Assembly: GCA_043820045.1 (NCBI GenBank)
Contig: JBDREF010000284.1
Coordinates: forward strand, 1-31,271
DNA from: JBDREF01 sp043820045
GTDB lineage: Bacteria > Planctomycetota > Phycisphaerae > Sedimentisphaerales > Anaerobacaceae
Length of the DNA stretch: 31,271 nucleotides
Direction of reading: 5' to 3'
Each line of letters opens with the position of its first letter. The stretch's first letter is position 1. Position numbers and translations under genes: made by a program. A model generated the notes under the pieces. The model saw only the letters and a program-made list of their open reading frames with translations. It was not told the DNA's origin and did not search any database. Of the stretch, positions 15,941 to 24,468 are shown one piece after another.

Positions 15941-17844
15941 ATAGACCACTCCAGACCGAGTTCGAGCAATTTAGCATGTGTGGGATTCCCGGTTTTACTG
16001 TCCCAGCCCATCAAAGCATAGTACTGATTCAACATCACGGCGAAGACTTCGCTGTTAACGCATTTACCTTTTGCCGGGCCGTCGGGCAGCGCTTTGCCGA
16101 GCCTCTCCGGAAGGTGATCGTGCTCACGGGCAAAACCTCTCCTGGCATTGAGCTGGCGCATCATGTTGACCCGGCGTTCGCCGACCTTCATCAACTCCCA
16201 AAGTGTACACTCCCAGCCGGTAGTATAGCGGAGTAACTCTTCGAGTTCGCCGTAGTTATAAAGGTTGCCGGGCCCCCAGCAGAACATGCACAGACCCAAG
16301 GTGTCCAGCAGACTGTAGAAATACTGTGAGTACACGGTCATTCGAACTTTGTCCAGGTCACACGAAGCCGCGGCCGAGCGAATCCCGGACCTCTCAGCAG
16401 AATCCGGATCAATGCTCCTGAAAATCCCCAGGCCTTTGCACGCCTCGGAATCGCTGGCCAGAAGCCAATCATGCTCTGACGACATATGATCGGGCCCAAT
16501 TGGACAAACGGCATACATTAGTGCCTGGCTTGGCTTAACCTGTGCCATGTGTACGGCCAAACCATTGTTCTTGACATGTATCGCATAAGCAGCGGTTTTC
16601 GGGCCAAAGTGTTCAATCGCGGCTTCGAATCCCTCGGCGAGTATGTCGCCTATGCCCTGACGCTGAGCTACGCGCTCAATCAGCCAAAGCAGCGCTTCCG
16701 GGTCACCGAAGCCGAGCGATTTGCCTTCCGTTGCTTCCGGCGTAATCAGGCCTTTTTCCGCAGATTCAAAAAGGTACGCAGCTAAACCACCCATAGTTAT
16801 GGTGTCGATTCCGTAGTTGTTGCACAACTCATTGGCCTTGGCTACAGCCGCCGGGTCGGTAATATCCAGGTTGGAACCTAAGAGCCCGAGGGTCTCAAAT
16901 TCCGGCCCGCCGAGCCTGTCGGTCACCTTGTAGGGCTTTTCTGTCTTCACTTTCCTGCGACATCCAACAACGCAGGCAAAACATGTAGTATGGCCCGCCC
17001 CTATCTCGGGCTCAAAGGTAGCTCCATCCAGCTTTCTGTAATCCTCGTGAAAACTGCGAGAGTAGTTGTGCGTTGCTAGGTTGCCGGCTTGGGCTTGAAA
17101 GCCCACCACCCCCGGCGTTCCGTACTTGCTCAACGTCGTTGGAAAGCCCGAATCAGGCAGACGTTCTCCAGCCAGGCGGCCCAGTCTCTTTAATCCCGCC
17201 GGGTCTGCAAAGGCGACCTTATCATCCCCTCTTACGACAACCGCTCGCAGATTCTTGCTTCCAAAGACGGCCCCCATACCCGTCCGTCCGGCCACATCGT
17301 TCAAGTCTGCCACAAGGCACGCAAATCGCACCAGTTTTTCGCCGGCCGGTCCGCACTGCAATATGCTGAGCTTGCCGCCGCCCAATTCTTTTATCAGAGC
17401 ATCGTACACATCAAGAACGTTTTGGCCTTTCAAGTGGTTCGCCTCGGTGATTCGCACGTTCGGCCCATCGACCAGCAAGTAGGCCGGCGTTTTTGATCTG
17501 CCGGTAATGACAATAGCATCATAACCCGCCCGTTTGATCATCGGCCCTATATTTCCTCCGGTCTGGCTGTCGCCAACGGCGCCGGTAACCGGTGACAAAG
17601 CGGTCACACAACAACGGCTCACACCACTGACCGGTGCCGCGGTGGTGACGCCCGGTGCGATGGTCAGTACGTTTTGTTCGCCTAAAGCGTCCGTCTCGGC
17701 GTCAGTTTCCTTCAGCAGAAAGTACGTCCCGAAAGCACCGCCGCCCATATACAAGCGGTAGAATTCCTCGTCGAACTTTTGCTTTACAATTGCGCCGGTT
17801 GTTAAATCGACTCGAAGGATGGTTCCCGTAAAACCGTTGGACAT
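15937..17844 (-). CDS. aor: Aldehyde:ferredoxin oxidoreductase (tungsten/molybdopterin)
   Basis: This encodes 635 residues. It oxidises an aldehyde to the acid and passes electrons to ferredoxin, using a bis-pterin W (or Mo) cofactor and one [4Fe-4S] cluster; the fold is homodimeric and cytoplasmic in characterised members. Cluster ligands are Cys288, Cys291 and Cys295 (CFACVVGC), the same numbers as in the Pyrococcus enzyme, plus Cys519 in DTLGLC. The N-terminal GFTGTILRVDLTTG and the pterin-binding AGRTGMGAVFGSKNLRA segment are intact. ATG 17844 has GGAGG 6 bases upstream. It lies 47 bases downstream of the Fe-alcohol dehydrogenase, as one operon. The substrate is unknown; acetaldehyde from PhnX across the window is a possibility. 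The family needs anoxic or low-redox conditions. Confidence 0.93.
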   Translation of the reverse strand: MSNGFTGTILRVDLTTGAIVKQKFDEEFYRLYMGGGAFGTYFLLKETDAETDALGEQNVLTIAPGVTTAAPVSGVSRCCVTALSPVTGAVGDSQTGGNIGPMIKRAGYDAIVITGRSKTPAYLLVDGPNVRITEANHLKGQNVLDVYDALIKELGGGKLSILQCGPAGEKLVRFACLVADLNDVAGRTGMGAVFGSKNLRAVVVRGDDKVAFADPAGLKRLGRLAGERLPDSGFPTTLSKYGTPGVVGFQAQAGNLATHNYSRSFHEDYRKLDGATFEPEIGAGHTTCFACVVGCRRKVKTEKPYKVTDRLGGPEFETLGLLGSNLDITDPAAVAKANELCNNYGIDTITMGGLAAYLFESAEKGLITPEATEGKSLGFGDPEALLWLIERVAQRQGIGDILAEGFEAAIEHFGPKTAAYAIHVKNNGLAVHMAQVKPSQALMYAVCPIGPDHMSSEHDWLLASDSEACKGLGIFRSIDPDSAERSGIRSAAASCDLDKVRMTVYSQYFYSLLDTLGLCMFCWGPGNLYNYGELEELLRYTTGWECTLWELMKVGERRVNMMRQLNARRGFAREHDHLPERLGKALPDGPAKGKCVNSEVFAVMLNQYYALMGWDSKTGNPTHAKLLELGLEWSI

Positions 17845-17891
17845 AACATGCCTCCACGGTAAGGGCAACCCGGTGTGGTTGCCCTAACCTG

Positions 17892-19052
17892 CTATTGTGT
17901 AAAAGCTTCTTTATAAAGCATGAGCAAATCCTCCTCGGTACAAGGCCGAGGATTTGACTGGTGACAGGGATCCTCAAAGGCCTTCTTCGCCAGAATGCAA
18001 AGCTGGTCTTCTTTTATACCTACTTCAGCCAGCGATTTCGGTATCCCGATTCGTCTATTAAGATCGGCAATTGCCTCGATGGCTTTGTCAGCCGCTTCAA
18101 TATCCGACATATCGAAAGTATTGATTCCGAAACACTGTGCCACCCTGGCATATTGCGATGCCGAGACCTCTCTATTGAAATTCATCACCGGTACAAGACA
18201 AATGGCATTTGCAAGACCATGCTGAATGCCAAACTCACTGGACAACGGATGTGACAGGGAATGCGCCGCTCCGAGATCTTTTTGAAAAGCAATCGCACCC
18301 ATAGTTGCAGCAATCTGCATCATTCCGCGTGCTTCAAGGTCCGTTCCATCGGAATAAGCCCGGGGCAGATAGTCCCACACCATGCGTATTGCCTCAAGAG
18401 CTATAGCATCGCATATCGGGTGAAAGACCGGGCATACAAGTGCCTCCACGGCATGAGTCATTGCGTCCATACCTGTCGAGGCTGTCAGATGCGCCGGCAG
18501 CCCAACCGTTAGCTCCGGATCAAGAATCGCCATCTCAGCCATCAGTGGCTGGGCACCGAATATTGCCTTTCGTCCTATCTTTTGTATTGTGATAACACTA
18601 CTTCGCCCCACCTCACTACCCGTCCCCGCCGTGGTCGGAATCGCGCACATAGGCGTCAGAGTCGCCGGCAGATCATCAAACGGCATTTCCGTTAGAGTTG
18701 TGCCCGGAAAAGCAATCTTTAGCCGCAAAGCCCTCGCCGCATCGAGCGCACTGCCGCCTCCTAATCCGATCACGCCGTCACAATCGCCCTGAGCATACGA
18801 CTCCCAGGCATTCTCGACGTCCCGGTCCGTAGGATTCGGGTGGACGCCCGTGAACTGCACATACGCTCCGGGCCAGAGACGATCCATCTCGTCGGCAACC
18901 AGGCAAAATGCCTCAGTCCCCGGCAATCCTGAATCCGTAACCAGTAATGGCCGGCGCACCTCGCACTTCCTGGCGAACTCCGCCAGTACCGAACGCGCGC
19001 CCGCACCAAAGCGAATGTCGGTCGGGAACCTGAATTGTGATATCTCAGCCAT
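17892..19052 (-). CDS. Iron-containing (group III) alcohol dehydrogenase
   Basis: This encodes 386 residues, standard for the family. It has the nucleotide-binding GLGGGSALDAARA (about 96-108) and IPTTAGTGSEV. The metal ligands are Asp196, His200 (GMDAMTHAVEAL), His264 (AAHSLSHPL) and His278 (QHGLANAI), nearly the same numbering as E. coli FucO. It interconverts an aldehyde and alcohol with NAD(P)H. GGAGA lies 8 bases before the ATG. It is placed between a ruined aminotransferase and the aldehyde:ferredoxin oxidoreductase, suggesting that the aminotransferase once generated an aldehyde which one enzyme reduced and the other oxidised. Related members reduce phosphonoacetaldehyde, lactaldehyde or sulfoacetaldehyde; I cannot choose. 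Confidence 0.92.
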   Translation of the reverse strand: MAEISQFRFPTDIRFGAGARSVLAEFARKCEVRRPLLVTDSGLPGTEAFCLVADEMDRLWPGAYVQFTGVHPNPTDRDVENAWESYAQGDCDGVIGLGGGSALDAARALRLKIAFPGTTLTEMPFDDLPATLTPMCAIPTTAGTGSEVGRSSVITIQKIGRKAIFGAQPLMAEMAILDPELTVGLPAHLTASTGMDAMTHAVEALVCPVFHPICDAIALEAIRMVWDYLPRAYSDGTDLEARGMMQIAATMGAIAFQKDLGAAHSLSHPLSSEFGIQHGLANAICLVPVMNFNREVSASQYARVAQCFGINTFDMSDIEAADKAIEAIADLNRRIGIPKSLAEVGIKEDQLCILAKKAFEDPCHQSNPRPCTEEDLLMLYKEAFTQ

Positions 19053-19116
19053 TAGTTATTCTCCAAAATAAGCTTGGGCAATCGAAGGAGACCGACTTCG
19101 GCTTTCCTCGACAGGT

Positions 19117-19721
19117 CTATTCCGTCACCTCATCGTCCGCTATTTTCAGGGCCTCGTCAATAGAATCTACAATGAAATCGATCTCGTGCTTCTTAACAAT
19201 CAACGGAGGTACAACCCAAATTCCAAATTTGTCCGCCGGTATGTAGATATTCTTTTCCCGGAGCAAGTATTCCGCGATTTCCGTGAGAACATTGCGAGCA
19301 TACTTCTCCATGTGTTTCCTGAATGGCTCTTTCGTCTGTCTATTTCTCACCAGTTCGAGAGTCCAGAACAGGCCAATGCCCCGGACGTCTCCAACCGATC
19401 TATGCGTTTGTTGGGATCGCCGGGCGTTATCTCGGCCAACGTCCGTGCCAACTGAGCCGTTGGCCGGGTGGCAAAATCATCGGTGACATAAACCACTCTT
19501 TCCATCTGGTCCCGCATCGCTTGTAGTACCTTCGGATGCCGAAACCCCAGATTGATACATTCATGGGCGCTTCGCAGGTCGAAGATTTTTCTGCCATCCG
19601 TCGTGTGAATCCAGCAACCGTCGGCCTTCTCAACTGCAATAGGATCGTAATGGCGCTGCGCTGCCCAGCATTGCATCAGGTATTTCTGCTGCAATGAAGC
19701 GAAATCCTCATCGCCTTTCAC
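19117..19721 (-). pseudogene. Class III aminotransferase with large internal deletion
   Basis: The N-terminal part (start taken at GTG 19721) reads a class III aminotransferase beginning with QKYLMQCW, ADGCWIHTTDGRKIFDL, NLGFRHPKVLQAM and LAEITPGDPNKR. Translation then jumps at about 19405, in a shifted frame, to the C-terminal end: DVRGIGLFWTLELVRNRQTKEP followed by a final domain stopping with TAG at 19117-19119. About 250 residues are missing, including the PLP phosphate loop, the catalytic Asp and the lysine, so it cannot be active. It was probably the first gene of the operon with the Fe-alcohol dehydrogenase, which starts 64 bases downstream. The open frame extends upstream to 19874 without homology that I recognise. 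Confidence 0.85.
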
Positions 19722-19922
19722 CCTTAAACGCTCGTTTCTTCTTTCAGAATCCAATACCAGTCTCCCAGGAACTTCAACGCCAGTGACGCGCAACTTTATG
19801 GGCCATTTTAGCTCAAACCAACCTGTTTGTGAACTCAAGACTGAAAAATCCCTATCCCGAAAGACTATCTTCACTCGGAATAACGTTAAGCTTGTCGCCG
19901 GCGGTGTTTATTGTTACAATTC

Positions 19923-19951
19923 TTGTACACATCCTCGGTTATGAATATAAA
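19923..19951 (+). promoter_or_regulatory. Candidate sigma-70 promoter for the ABC importer operon
   Basis: TTGTAC (19923-19928) and TATAAA (19946-19951) are spaced by 17 bases and precede the binding-protein ATG by 65 bases. The spacing is optimal and both boxes are close to consensus. Confidence 0.45.
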
Positions 19952-19964
19952 TGAGGAAATGGCC

Positions 19965-19982
19965 AACACAATTATATGTGTT
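19965..19982 (+). promoter_or_regulatory. Inverted repeat, candidate operator of the importer operon
   Basis: AACACA at 19965-19970 and TGTGTT at 19977-19982 form a perfect 6-bp inverted repeat around ATTATA. It sits just after the proposed -10 box and 34 bases before the start codon, where a repressor would block transcription. No regulator gene is in the window, so the binding protein is unknown. Confidence 0.35.
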
Positions 19983-20016
19983 CATAGAGCAGACTTTTGC
20001 CACGGGAGTATGAGTT

Positions 20017-20976
20017 ATGAAGAAGACCGCTGGTATAATCGCCCTGATTGCTGTCGCGGCTGTTTTTGTCATCATTGGCGTGGTCCGGAAAGACAGCGGC
20101 CGTGGGCAGCACCGCATCGCCGTGATTCCCAAAGGGACGTCATCGGTTTTCTGGGAATCCGTACGTGCCGGGGCGGAACAGGCAGGTAAGGAACTCGGCT
20201 ATGAAATCTCCTGGAACGGTCCGGAGCTTGAGAGCGATCGGGAAAGGCAGATACAGATCGTCGAAGACTTTATCGCTCTGAAAGTCGCCGGTATTGTTTT
20301 GGCGCCCAACGGCAGCACCGCCCTCGTTCCCAAGGTGGAAGAGATGTTCGCCAAGAACATCCCCTGCGTCATCATCGACTCGGAGATCGATACGGACAAG
20401 TATGTCTCGTTTGCGGCTACCAACAACTATCAAGGCGGGGTCATTGCGGCCCGGCGGATGGGAAAGATTCTCGACGGAAAAGGAAAGGTCATCGTGGTCA
20501 AGTTCATGCCCGGCTCAGGCTCGACGACCAATCGGGAGAACGGCTTCATTGATACGATCGAGAAAGAGTTTGGCGATATCGAAATCGTGGACACGAAATA
20601 CGGAATGGCCACGGTGGAGACAGCCTTGCAGGCAGCCGAAGACCTGCTGACGAAACACACGGAACTGGATGGTCTGTATGCCTGCAACGCCGGCACGTCC
20701 GTGGGATCGGCACAGGCGCTGCAGAGCCAGGGCCGAGCCGGAGATATCAAGATGGTTGGTTTCGATGCTGAAGAGACGCTCATCGACAAGCTTAGGTCGG
20801 GAGTGATTGATTCGTTAGTGGTGCAGGATCCTCACAGAATGGGATACATAGGTGTCAAAACTCTGGTTGACAAAATCAACGGCAAAGAAGTCCCCAAGTC
20901 GATAGACACGGGAGTTGAGCTGGTCACCGCAGAACGCTTAGAAGAACCTAAGATCAAAGCCTTGCTTAACCTGTAA
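20017..20976 (+). CDS. Ribose-type periplasmic sugar-binding protein of an ABC importer
   Basis: This encodes 319 residues. The N-terminus MKKTAGIIALIAVAAVFVIIGVV is a signal or anchor segment without a lipobox cysteine. The rest is a type I periplasmic binding protein (RbsB/XylF family): IAVIPKGTSSVFWESVRAGAE, VAGIVLAPNGS, VIIDSEIDTDKYVSFAATNN and KMVGFDAEE. The ligand pocket residues cannot be decoded by eye. The ATG follows GGGAG by 8 bases. It opens a three-gene operon with ATPase and permease that faces the inositol genes tail to tail, so a polyol such as myo-inositol is a reasonable ligand guess. Confidence 0.9.
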   Translation: MKKTAGIIALIAVAAVFVIIGVVRKDSGRGQHRIAVIPKGTSSVFWESVRAGAEQAGKELGYEISWNGPELESDRERQIQIVEDFIALKVAGIVLAPNGSTALVPKVEEMFAKNIPCVIIDSEIDTDKYVSFAATNNYQGGVIAARRMGKILDGKGKVIVVKFMPGSGSTTNRENGFIDTIEKEFGDIEIVDTKYGMATVETALQAAEDLLTKHTELDGLYACNAGTSVGSAQALQSQGRAGDIKMVGFDAEETLIDKLRSGVIDSLVVQDPHRMGYIGVKTLVDKINGKEVPKSIDTGVELVTAERLEEPKIKALLNL

Positions 20977-22508
20977 TGATAACATCCACGCAGAGAAATC
21001 GCATGTCGGGTCCGGAAATTGCATTGCGTATGAGGGGGATTTCCAAACACTTCGGACCCGTGCACGCTCTTTCAGACGTTAGCTTCACGATCCGCCGGGG
21101 TACGGTCCACGCCCTGGTGGGTGAGAACGGGGCCGGGAAATCGACGTTAATGAAAATCCTGGCAGGCGTGTATCAGCCCGACAGCGGATCGATTGAAATG
21201 AACGGCAAGCCTCAGATATTCTCCGGACCGGCGGAAGCCCTGGCTGCCGGTATATCGATGATCTACCAGGAACTCGATCTGGCTGAACACCTGACGGTGG
21301 CGGAAAATGTTTTCCTGGGAGTGGAGCCGACGGGCCGGGTGCCTTTCACTACGAATCGCAAAACGATGATCGCACGAACGGCGGAACTGGCCCACCGGCT
21401 TAACTTCAAGATTGAACCGACGGCAGCCGTAGAAGAACTCGCCACGGGAGATTGCCAGATTGTTGAGATCCTCAAAGCATTGATGCGTCATGCTTCGATC
21501 ATTGTCATGGATGAGCCGACTTCGTCCTTATCCGAGAGTGAGGCTGCGATGCTTTTCGAGTTAGTGAGGGCTCTGCGAGACCAGGGGCTTTCCGTCATCT
21601 ACATTTCTCACCGTCTGGAAGAGATTGTGGGATTGGCCGATGATGTCAGCGTGCTGCGGGATGGGCGAATGGTCCATTCCGGACCGATGGCGAAACTTGA
21701 CATTCCCAAAATCGTCCACTACATGGTGGGAAGAGAGCTGACGGATTTCTTCCCGACCCGAACGACGGACGTCGGCGCAACTCACGTTAAGGTTAGAGAC
21801 CTCTCTTCAGGAAACGGGATTAATGATATCTCTTTCGATATTCGAAAAGGTGAGATTGTGGGAATGGCGGGATTAGTCGGCGCCGGACGGACCCAGGTCG
21901 CCCGGGCGCTGTTCGGGATTGACGGAAAGACCTCCGGCACCGTCGAGCTTGACGGACGCCAATTGGAGATCCACTCGCCGACAGATGCCATCGCCAACCA
22001 TATTGCATACCTAACCGAAGACCGTAAGCGCACCGGGTTGTGTCTGGAGCTTCCCTGCAGTTGGAATGTCACCCTGCCGAACCTCATTGCGATGGGCATG
22101 AAGAACTTCATCAGACCCGGCCGAGAAGCCAAAATCGTGACAGACATTGCAAAGCGAATCTCCATCAAATGGCTCGGACCACAGGCGCCGGTCGATTCCC
22201 TTTCCGGCGGGAATCAACAGAAACTCCTTATCGCCCGGTGGCTGCTGGCTGAGTCAAAGTTCATTATTTTTGACGAACCCACGCGCGGTATCGATGTCGG
22301 CGCGAAAAAGGAAGTGTACGGTCTGCTTAACGAACTGGCCGAAGAAGGCAAAGCGATCCTGTTCATATCATCCGAGCTGCCGGAATTATTCGGGATAGCC
22401 GACCGAATCCTGGTGATGCGCCGTGGGCGACTCGTGGGAGACGTCAATCCCAATGAGACAACCCAGGAAGAAGTGATGCACTTGGCAGCAGTGGAGGCCG
22501 CTTTATGA
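20976..22508 (+). CDS. Sugar ABC transporter ATP-binding protein (double NBD, RbsA-like)
   Basis: This encodes 510 residues with two nucleotide-binding domains, the usual layout for ribose/galactose-type importers. NBD1 has Walker A GENGAGKST (about 49-57), a weakened signature LATGDCQIVEILKAL, and Walker B VMDEPTSSLSE. NBD2 has the shortened Walker A GLVGAGRTQV, a proper signature LSGGNQQKLLIARWL, and Walker B IFDEPTRGIDVGAK. The start overlaps the stop of the binding-protein gene (TAATG), indicating translational coupling; an internal ATG at 21003 is possible. It powers the permease encoded next, whose ATG overlaps this gene's stop by 4 bases. Confidence 0.95.
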   Translation: MITSTQRNRMSGPEIALRMRGISKHFGPVHALSDVSFTIRRGTVHALVGENGAGKSTLMKILAGVYQPDSGSIEMNGKPQIFSGPAEALAAGISMIYQELDLAEHLTVAENVFLGVEPTGRVPFTTNRKTMIARTAELAHRLNFKIEPTAAVEELATGDCQIVEILKALMRHASIIVMDEPTSSLSESEAAMLFELVRALRDQGLSVIYISHRLEEIVGLADDVSVLRDGRMVHSGPMAKLDIPKIVHYMVGRELTDFFPTRTTDVGATHVKVRDLSSGNGINDISFDIRKGEIVGMAGLVGAGRTQVARALFGIDGKTSGTVELDGRQLEIHSPTDAIANHIAYLTEDRKRTGLCLELPCSWNVTLPNLIAMGMKNFIRPGREAKIVTDIAKRISIKWLGPQAPVDSLSGGNQQKLLIARWLLAESKFIIFDEPTRGIDVGAKKEVYGLLNELAEEGKAILFISSELPELFGIADRILVMRRGRLVGDVNPNETTQEEVMHLAAVEAAL

Positions 22509-23470
22509 GCAAGTTAGTAAGGCAGTTGCTGCCCTTTGGCAGTTTGACATTGATAGTCTGTATCCTCTCGGCCCTGAGACCGGACACGTTCCTGACAGCG
22601 GACAACTTCCTGAATGTATTGCGCCGTTCAAGCGTGAACGGCATTATCGCAGTGGGAATGACGGCGGTCATTATTTCCGCTGGTATCGACCTATCCGTAG
22701 GATCGATGATGGCTCTGAGCGGCATGGTCGGTGCATGGGTGATGATCGTCATCGGCGGTCCCAATCCAGAAGGCGCAGCCCTCGTTGTCGGCACGTTGGT
22801 TGGGATCATTACGGGGCTTGTCTGCGGCCTCACAAACGGCGTGCTTATTACCAAGCTCAAGCTCCCACCGTTTATCGTAACCTTAGGCACTATGAGTTCT
22901 TTTCGCGGGATATCTTATGTCATGAACGCCGGAAAGCCTTATAACATCCCTCACTACAAGTACCTCAACGAGGGCGTTATCCTGGGGCTCCCGATTTCCA
23001 TTTTGATTTTTGCCGTTGTTACTGTCCTTGCCGGCTTCGTATTGAAATACACGCGGCTGGGACGCTATACGTATGCCATTGGATCAAACAGAGAAGCGGC
23101 CTTTCATGCCGGTGTGAACGTGGATTCCTATTTGATTCGCATCTATGCACTCACGGGTTTGGTCGTGGGGATAGCCGCCATGATTACAACCAGTCGAGCC
23201 GTCTCCGCTCAGCCAACGGCCGGCGTCACGCTGGAGCTTGACATCATTGCCGCCGTGGTGATCGGCGGCGCGAGTCTGTCCGGCGGCAGAGGGACTATCA
23301 TCGGCACACTCATAGGGACACTCTTGATCAGCTTCCTGCGAAACGGATGCACGCTGTTAGACATCTCCACAAATGTCCAGCTCATCGTAATCGGGGCCAT
23401 CATTATTGCGGCGGTGGCAGTGGATCAACTGGCACGTTCCAAAGCAGAGGCTGGAGGACAGACCGAGTAA
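22505..23470 (+). CDS. Sugar ABC transporter permease (RbsC-like)
   Basis: This encodes 321 residues, mostly hydrophobic, with about 8-10 membrane helices and the family motif SAGIDLSVGSMMALSGM near residues 58-74. The later GRYTYAIGSNREAAFHAGV loop contacts the ATPase, and VVIGGASLSGGRGT closes the family signature. It probably dimerises and works with the double-domain ATPase. The ATG overlaps the ATPase stop (ATGA), so the operon is tightly coupled. Its stop lies 25 bases from that of the convergent aldolase gene, and I see no clear terminator between them. Confidence 0.95.
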   Translation: MSKLVRQLLPFGSLTLIVCILSALRPDTFLTADNFLNVLRRSSVNGIIAVGMTAVIISAGIDLSVGSMMALSGMVGAWVMIVIGGPNPEGAALVVGTLVGIITGLVCGLTNGVLITKLKLPPFIVTLGTMSSFRGISYVMNAGKPYNIPHYKYLNEGVILGLPISILIFAVVTVLAGFVLKYTRLGRYTYAIGSNREAAFHAGVNVDSYLIRIYALTGLVVGIAAMITTSRAVSAQPTAGVTLELDIIAAVVIGGASLSGGRGTIIGTLIGTLLISFLRNGCTLLDISTNVQLIVIGAIIIAAVAVDQLARSKAEAGGQTE

Positions 23471-23495
23471 CTGTACGCACTTCCAATGATCCGGC

Positions 23496-24452
23496 TTATA
23501 CATACCAATCGTAATTGAGTTCAGGAGAATCATAGACTTCGGTAAAGGGTCGAGCCAGCGCATCGCAGAGCGATCGCAGCCGCCGCATTCGTGCATACGC
23601 AACAGTTCGGAGAAAATGATTTCGCGCACCGCTGTCCAATGTCACCGCCTCTTTCCAGACGGCCCGCCCGGCCATCACGCCGCTGGCTCCCGCTTCACAG
23701 GCAATGCGCACCTGCTTCAAGAAGATATCGTAAGAAACACCGGCGGACAATAGTACCCAGGGAACCGGACTCGTATTCGTCAACTCTTCACACGCCTCGC
23801 GCCAGATGCTTTCATTCGGCTCGGCGCTCACGTCCACGGGAAATTCCGCTTTGAGAATGTCAACACCTAACGGAACCAGGCGGCGCGCCGTTTCAATGAC
23901 CACTTTCCGTCTTTGTTCGGGCGGCAACGGCCCGTGCGAACCGTCGGAAGCGCACGACAAAGGCTCCAGAAAGAAAGGGACTTCGTATATAGCGCAGTCC
24001 TCGGCCACCTTCTGAACGAGCGTCTCACGCTCGCCGGCATCAGGGGCTTCCGGGTGATAGTAGAGCAACATCTTCACGCCCGAGGCTCCCATGCGTACGG
24101 TCTTCTCGACCGACCAGTTCTCGACCAGGCTGGTCGTGCGGCTCAAAGGATCGCCGGTCGAACCGGTATCAAGGGCAACAATCAATCCGGTCTGCCCCGG
24201 CATTGAACCATCGGCCACACATTGCCCGGCGGCCGTCTCCGGATCCAGCAGAATGGCGGATGTAACCGGCGCCAACTGCCGCACAATATCCCTCTTGAGA
24301 GCGGTCAAAGCTTCATTTGTTTTGCCCTGTGGCGATTCTTTTTCCAGTGAACGGCGAAGCGGCCCTCTGTGATCAATCGCCACGATGGAAAACGTCCCCG
24401 TCGGACCGGCAGTTTGTTGCAGCCTCCGCCATTTGCCGATGGTCATTGGCAT
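23496..24452 (-). CDS. LacD-like class I aldolase, probable 6-phospho-5-dehydro-2-deoxygluconate aldolase of inositol catabolism
   Basis: This encodes 318 residues of a TIM-barrel class I aldolase related to tagatose-bisphosphate aldolase LacD and sulfofructose-phosphate aldolase. Conserved residues include Asp27-His28-Arg29 (IVAIDHRG), Lys127 (GVKMLLYY), Glu163 (FFLEPLS) and Lys201 (ILKAEFPVD), the Schiff-base lysine position of LacD. The start ATG 24452 follows AGGAGGT by about 8 bases. It is last in the iolBCDE operon, 16 bases after iolE, where the pathway still needs cleavage of the IolC product to dihydroxyacetone phosphate and malonate semialdehyde. Classical IolJ is a class II metal enzyme, so this would be a non-orthologous replacement. 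The substrate is inferred from position only. Confidence 0.8.
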   Translation of the reverse strand: MPMTIGKWRRLQQTAGPTGTFSIVAIDHRGPLRRSLEKESPQGKTNEALTALKRDIVRQLAPVTSAILLDPETAAGQCVADGSMPGQTGLIVALDTGSTGDPLSRTTSLVENWSVEKTVRMGASGVKMLLYYHPEAPDAGERETLVQKVAEDCAIYEVPFFLEPLSCASDGSHGPLPPEQRRKVVIETARRLVPLGVDILKAEFPVDVSAEPNESIWREACEELTNTSPVPWVLLSAGVSYDIFLKQVRIACEAGASGVMAGRAVWKEAVTLDSGARNHFLRTVAYARMRRLRSLCDALARPFTEVYDSPELNYDWYV

Positions 24453-24468
24453 GGTTTCGCACCTCCTG

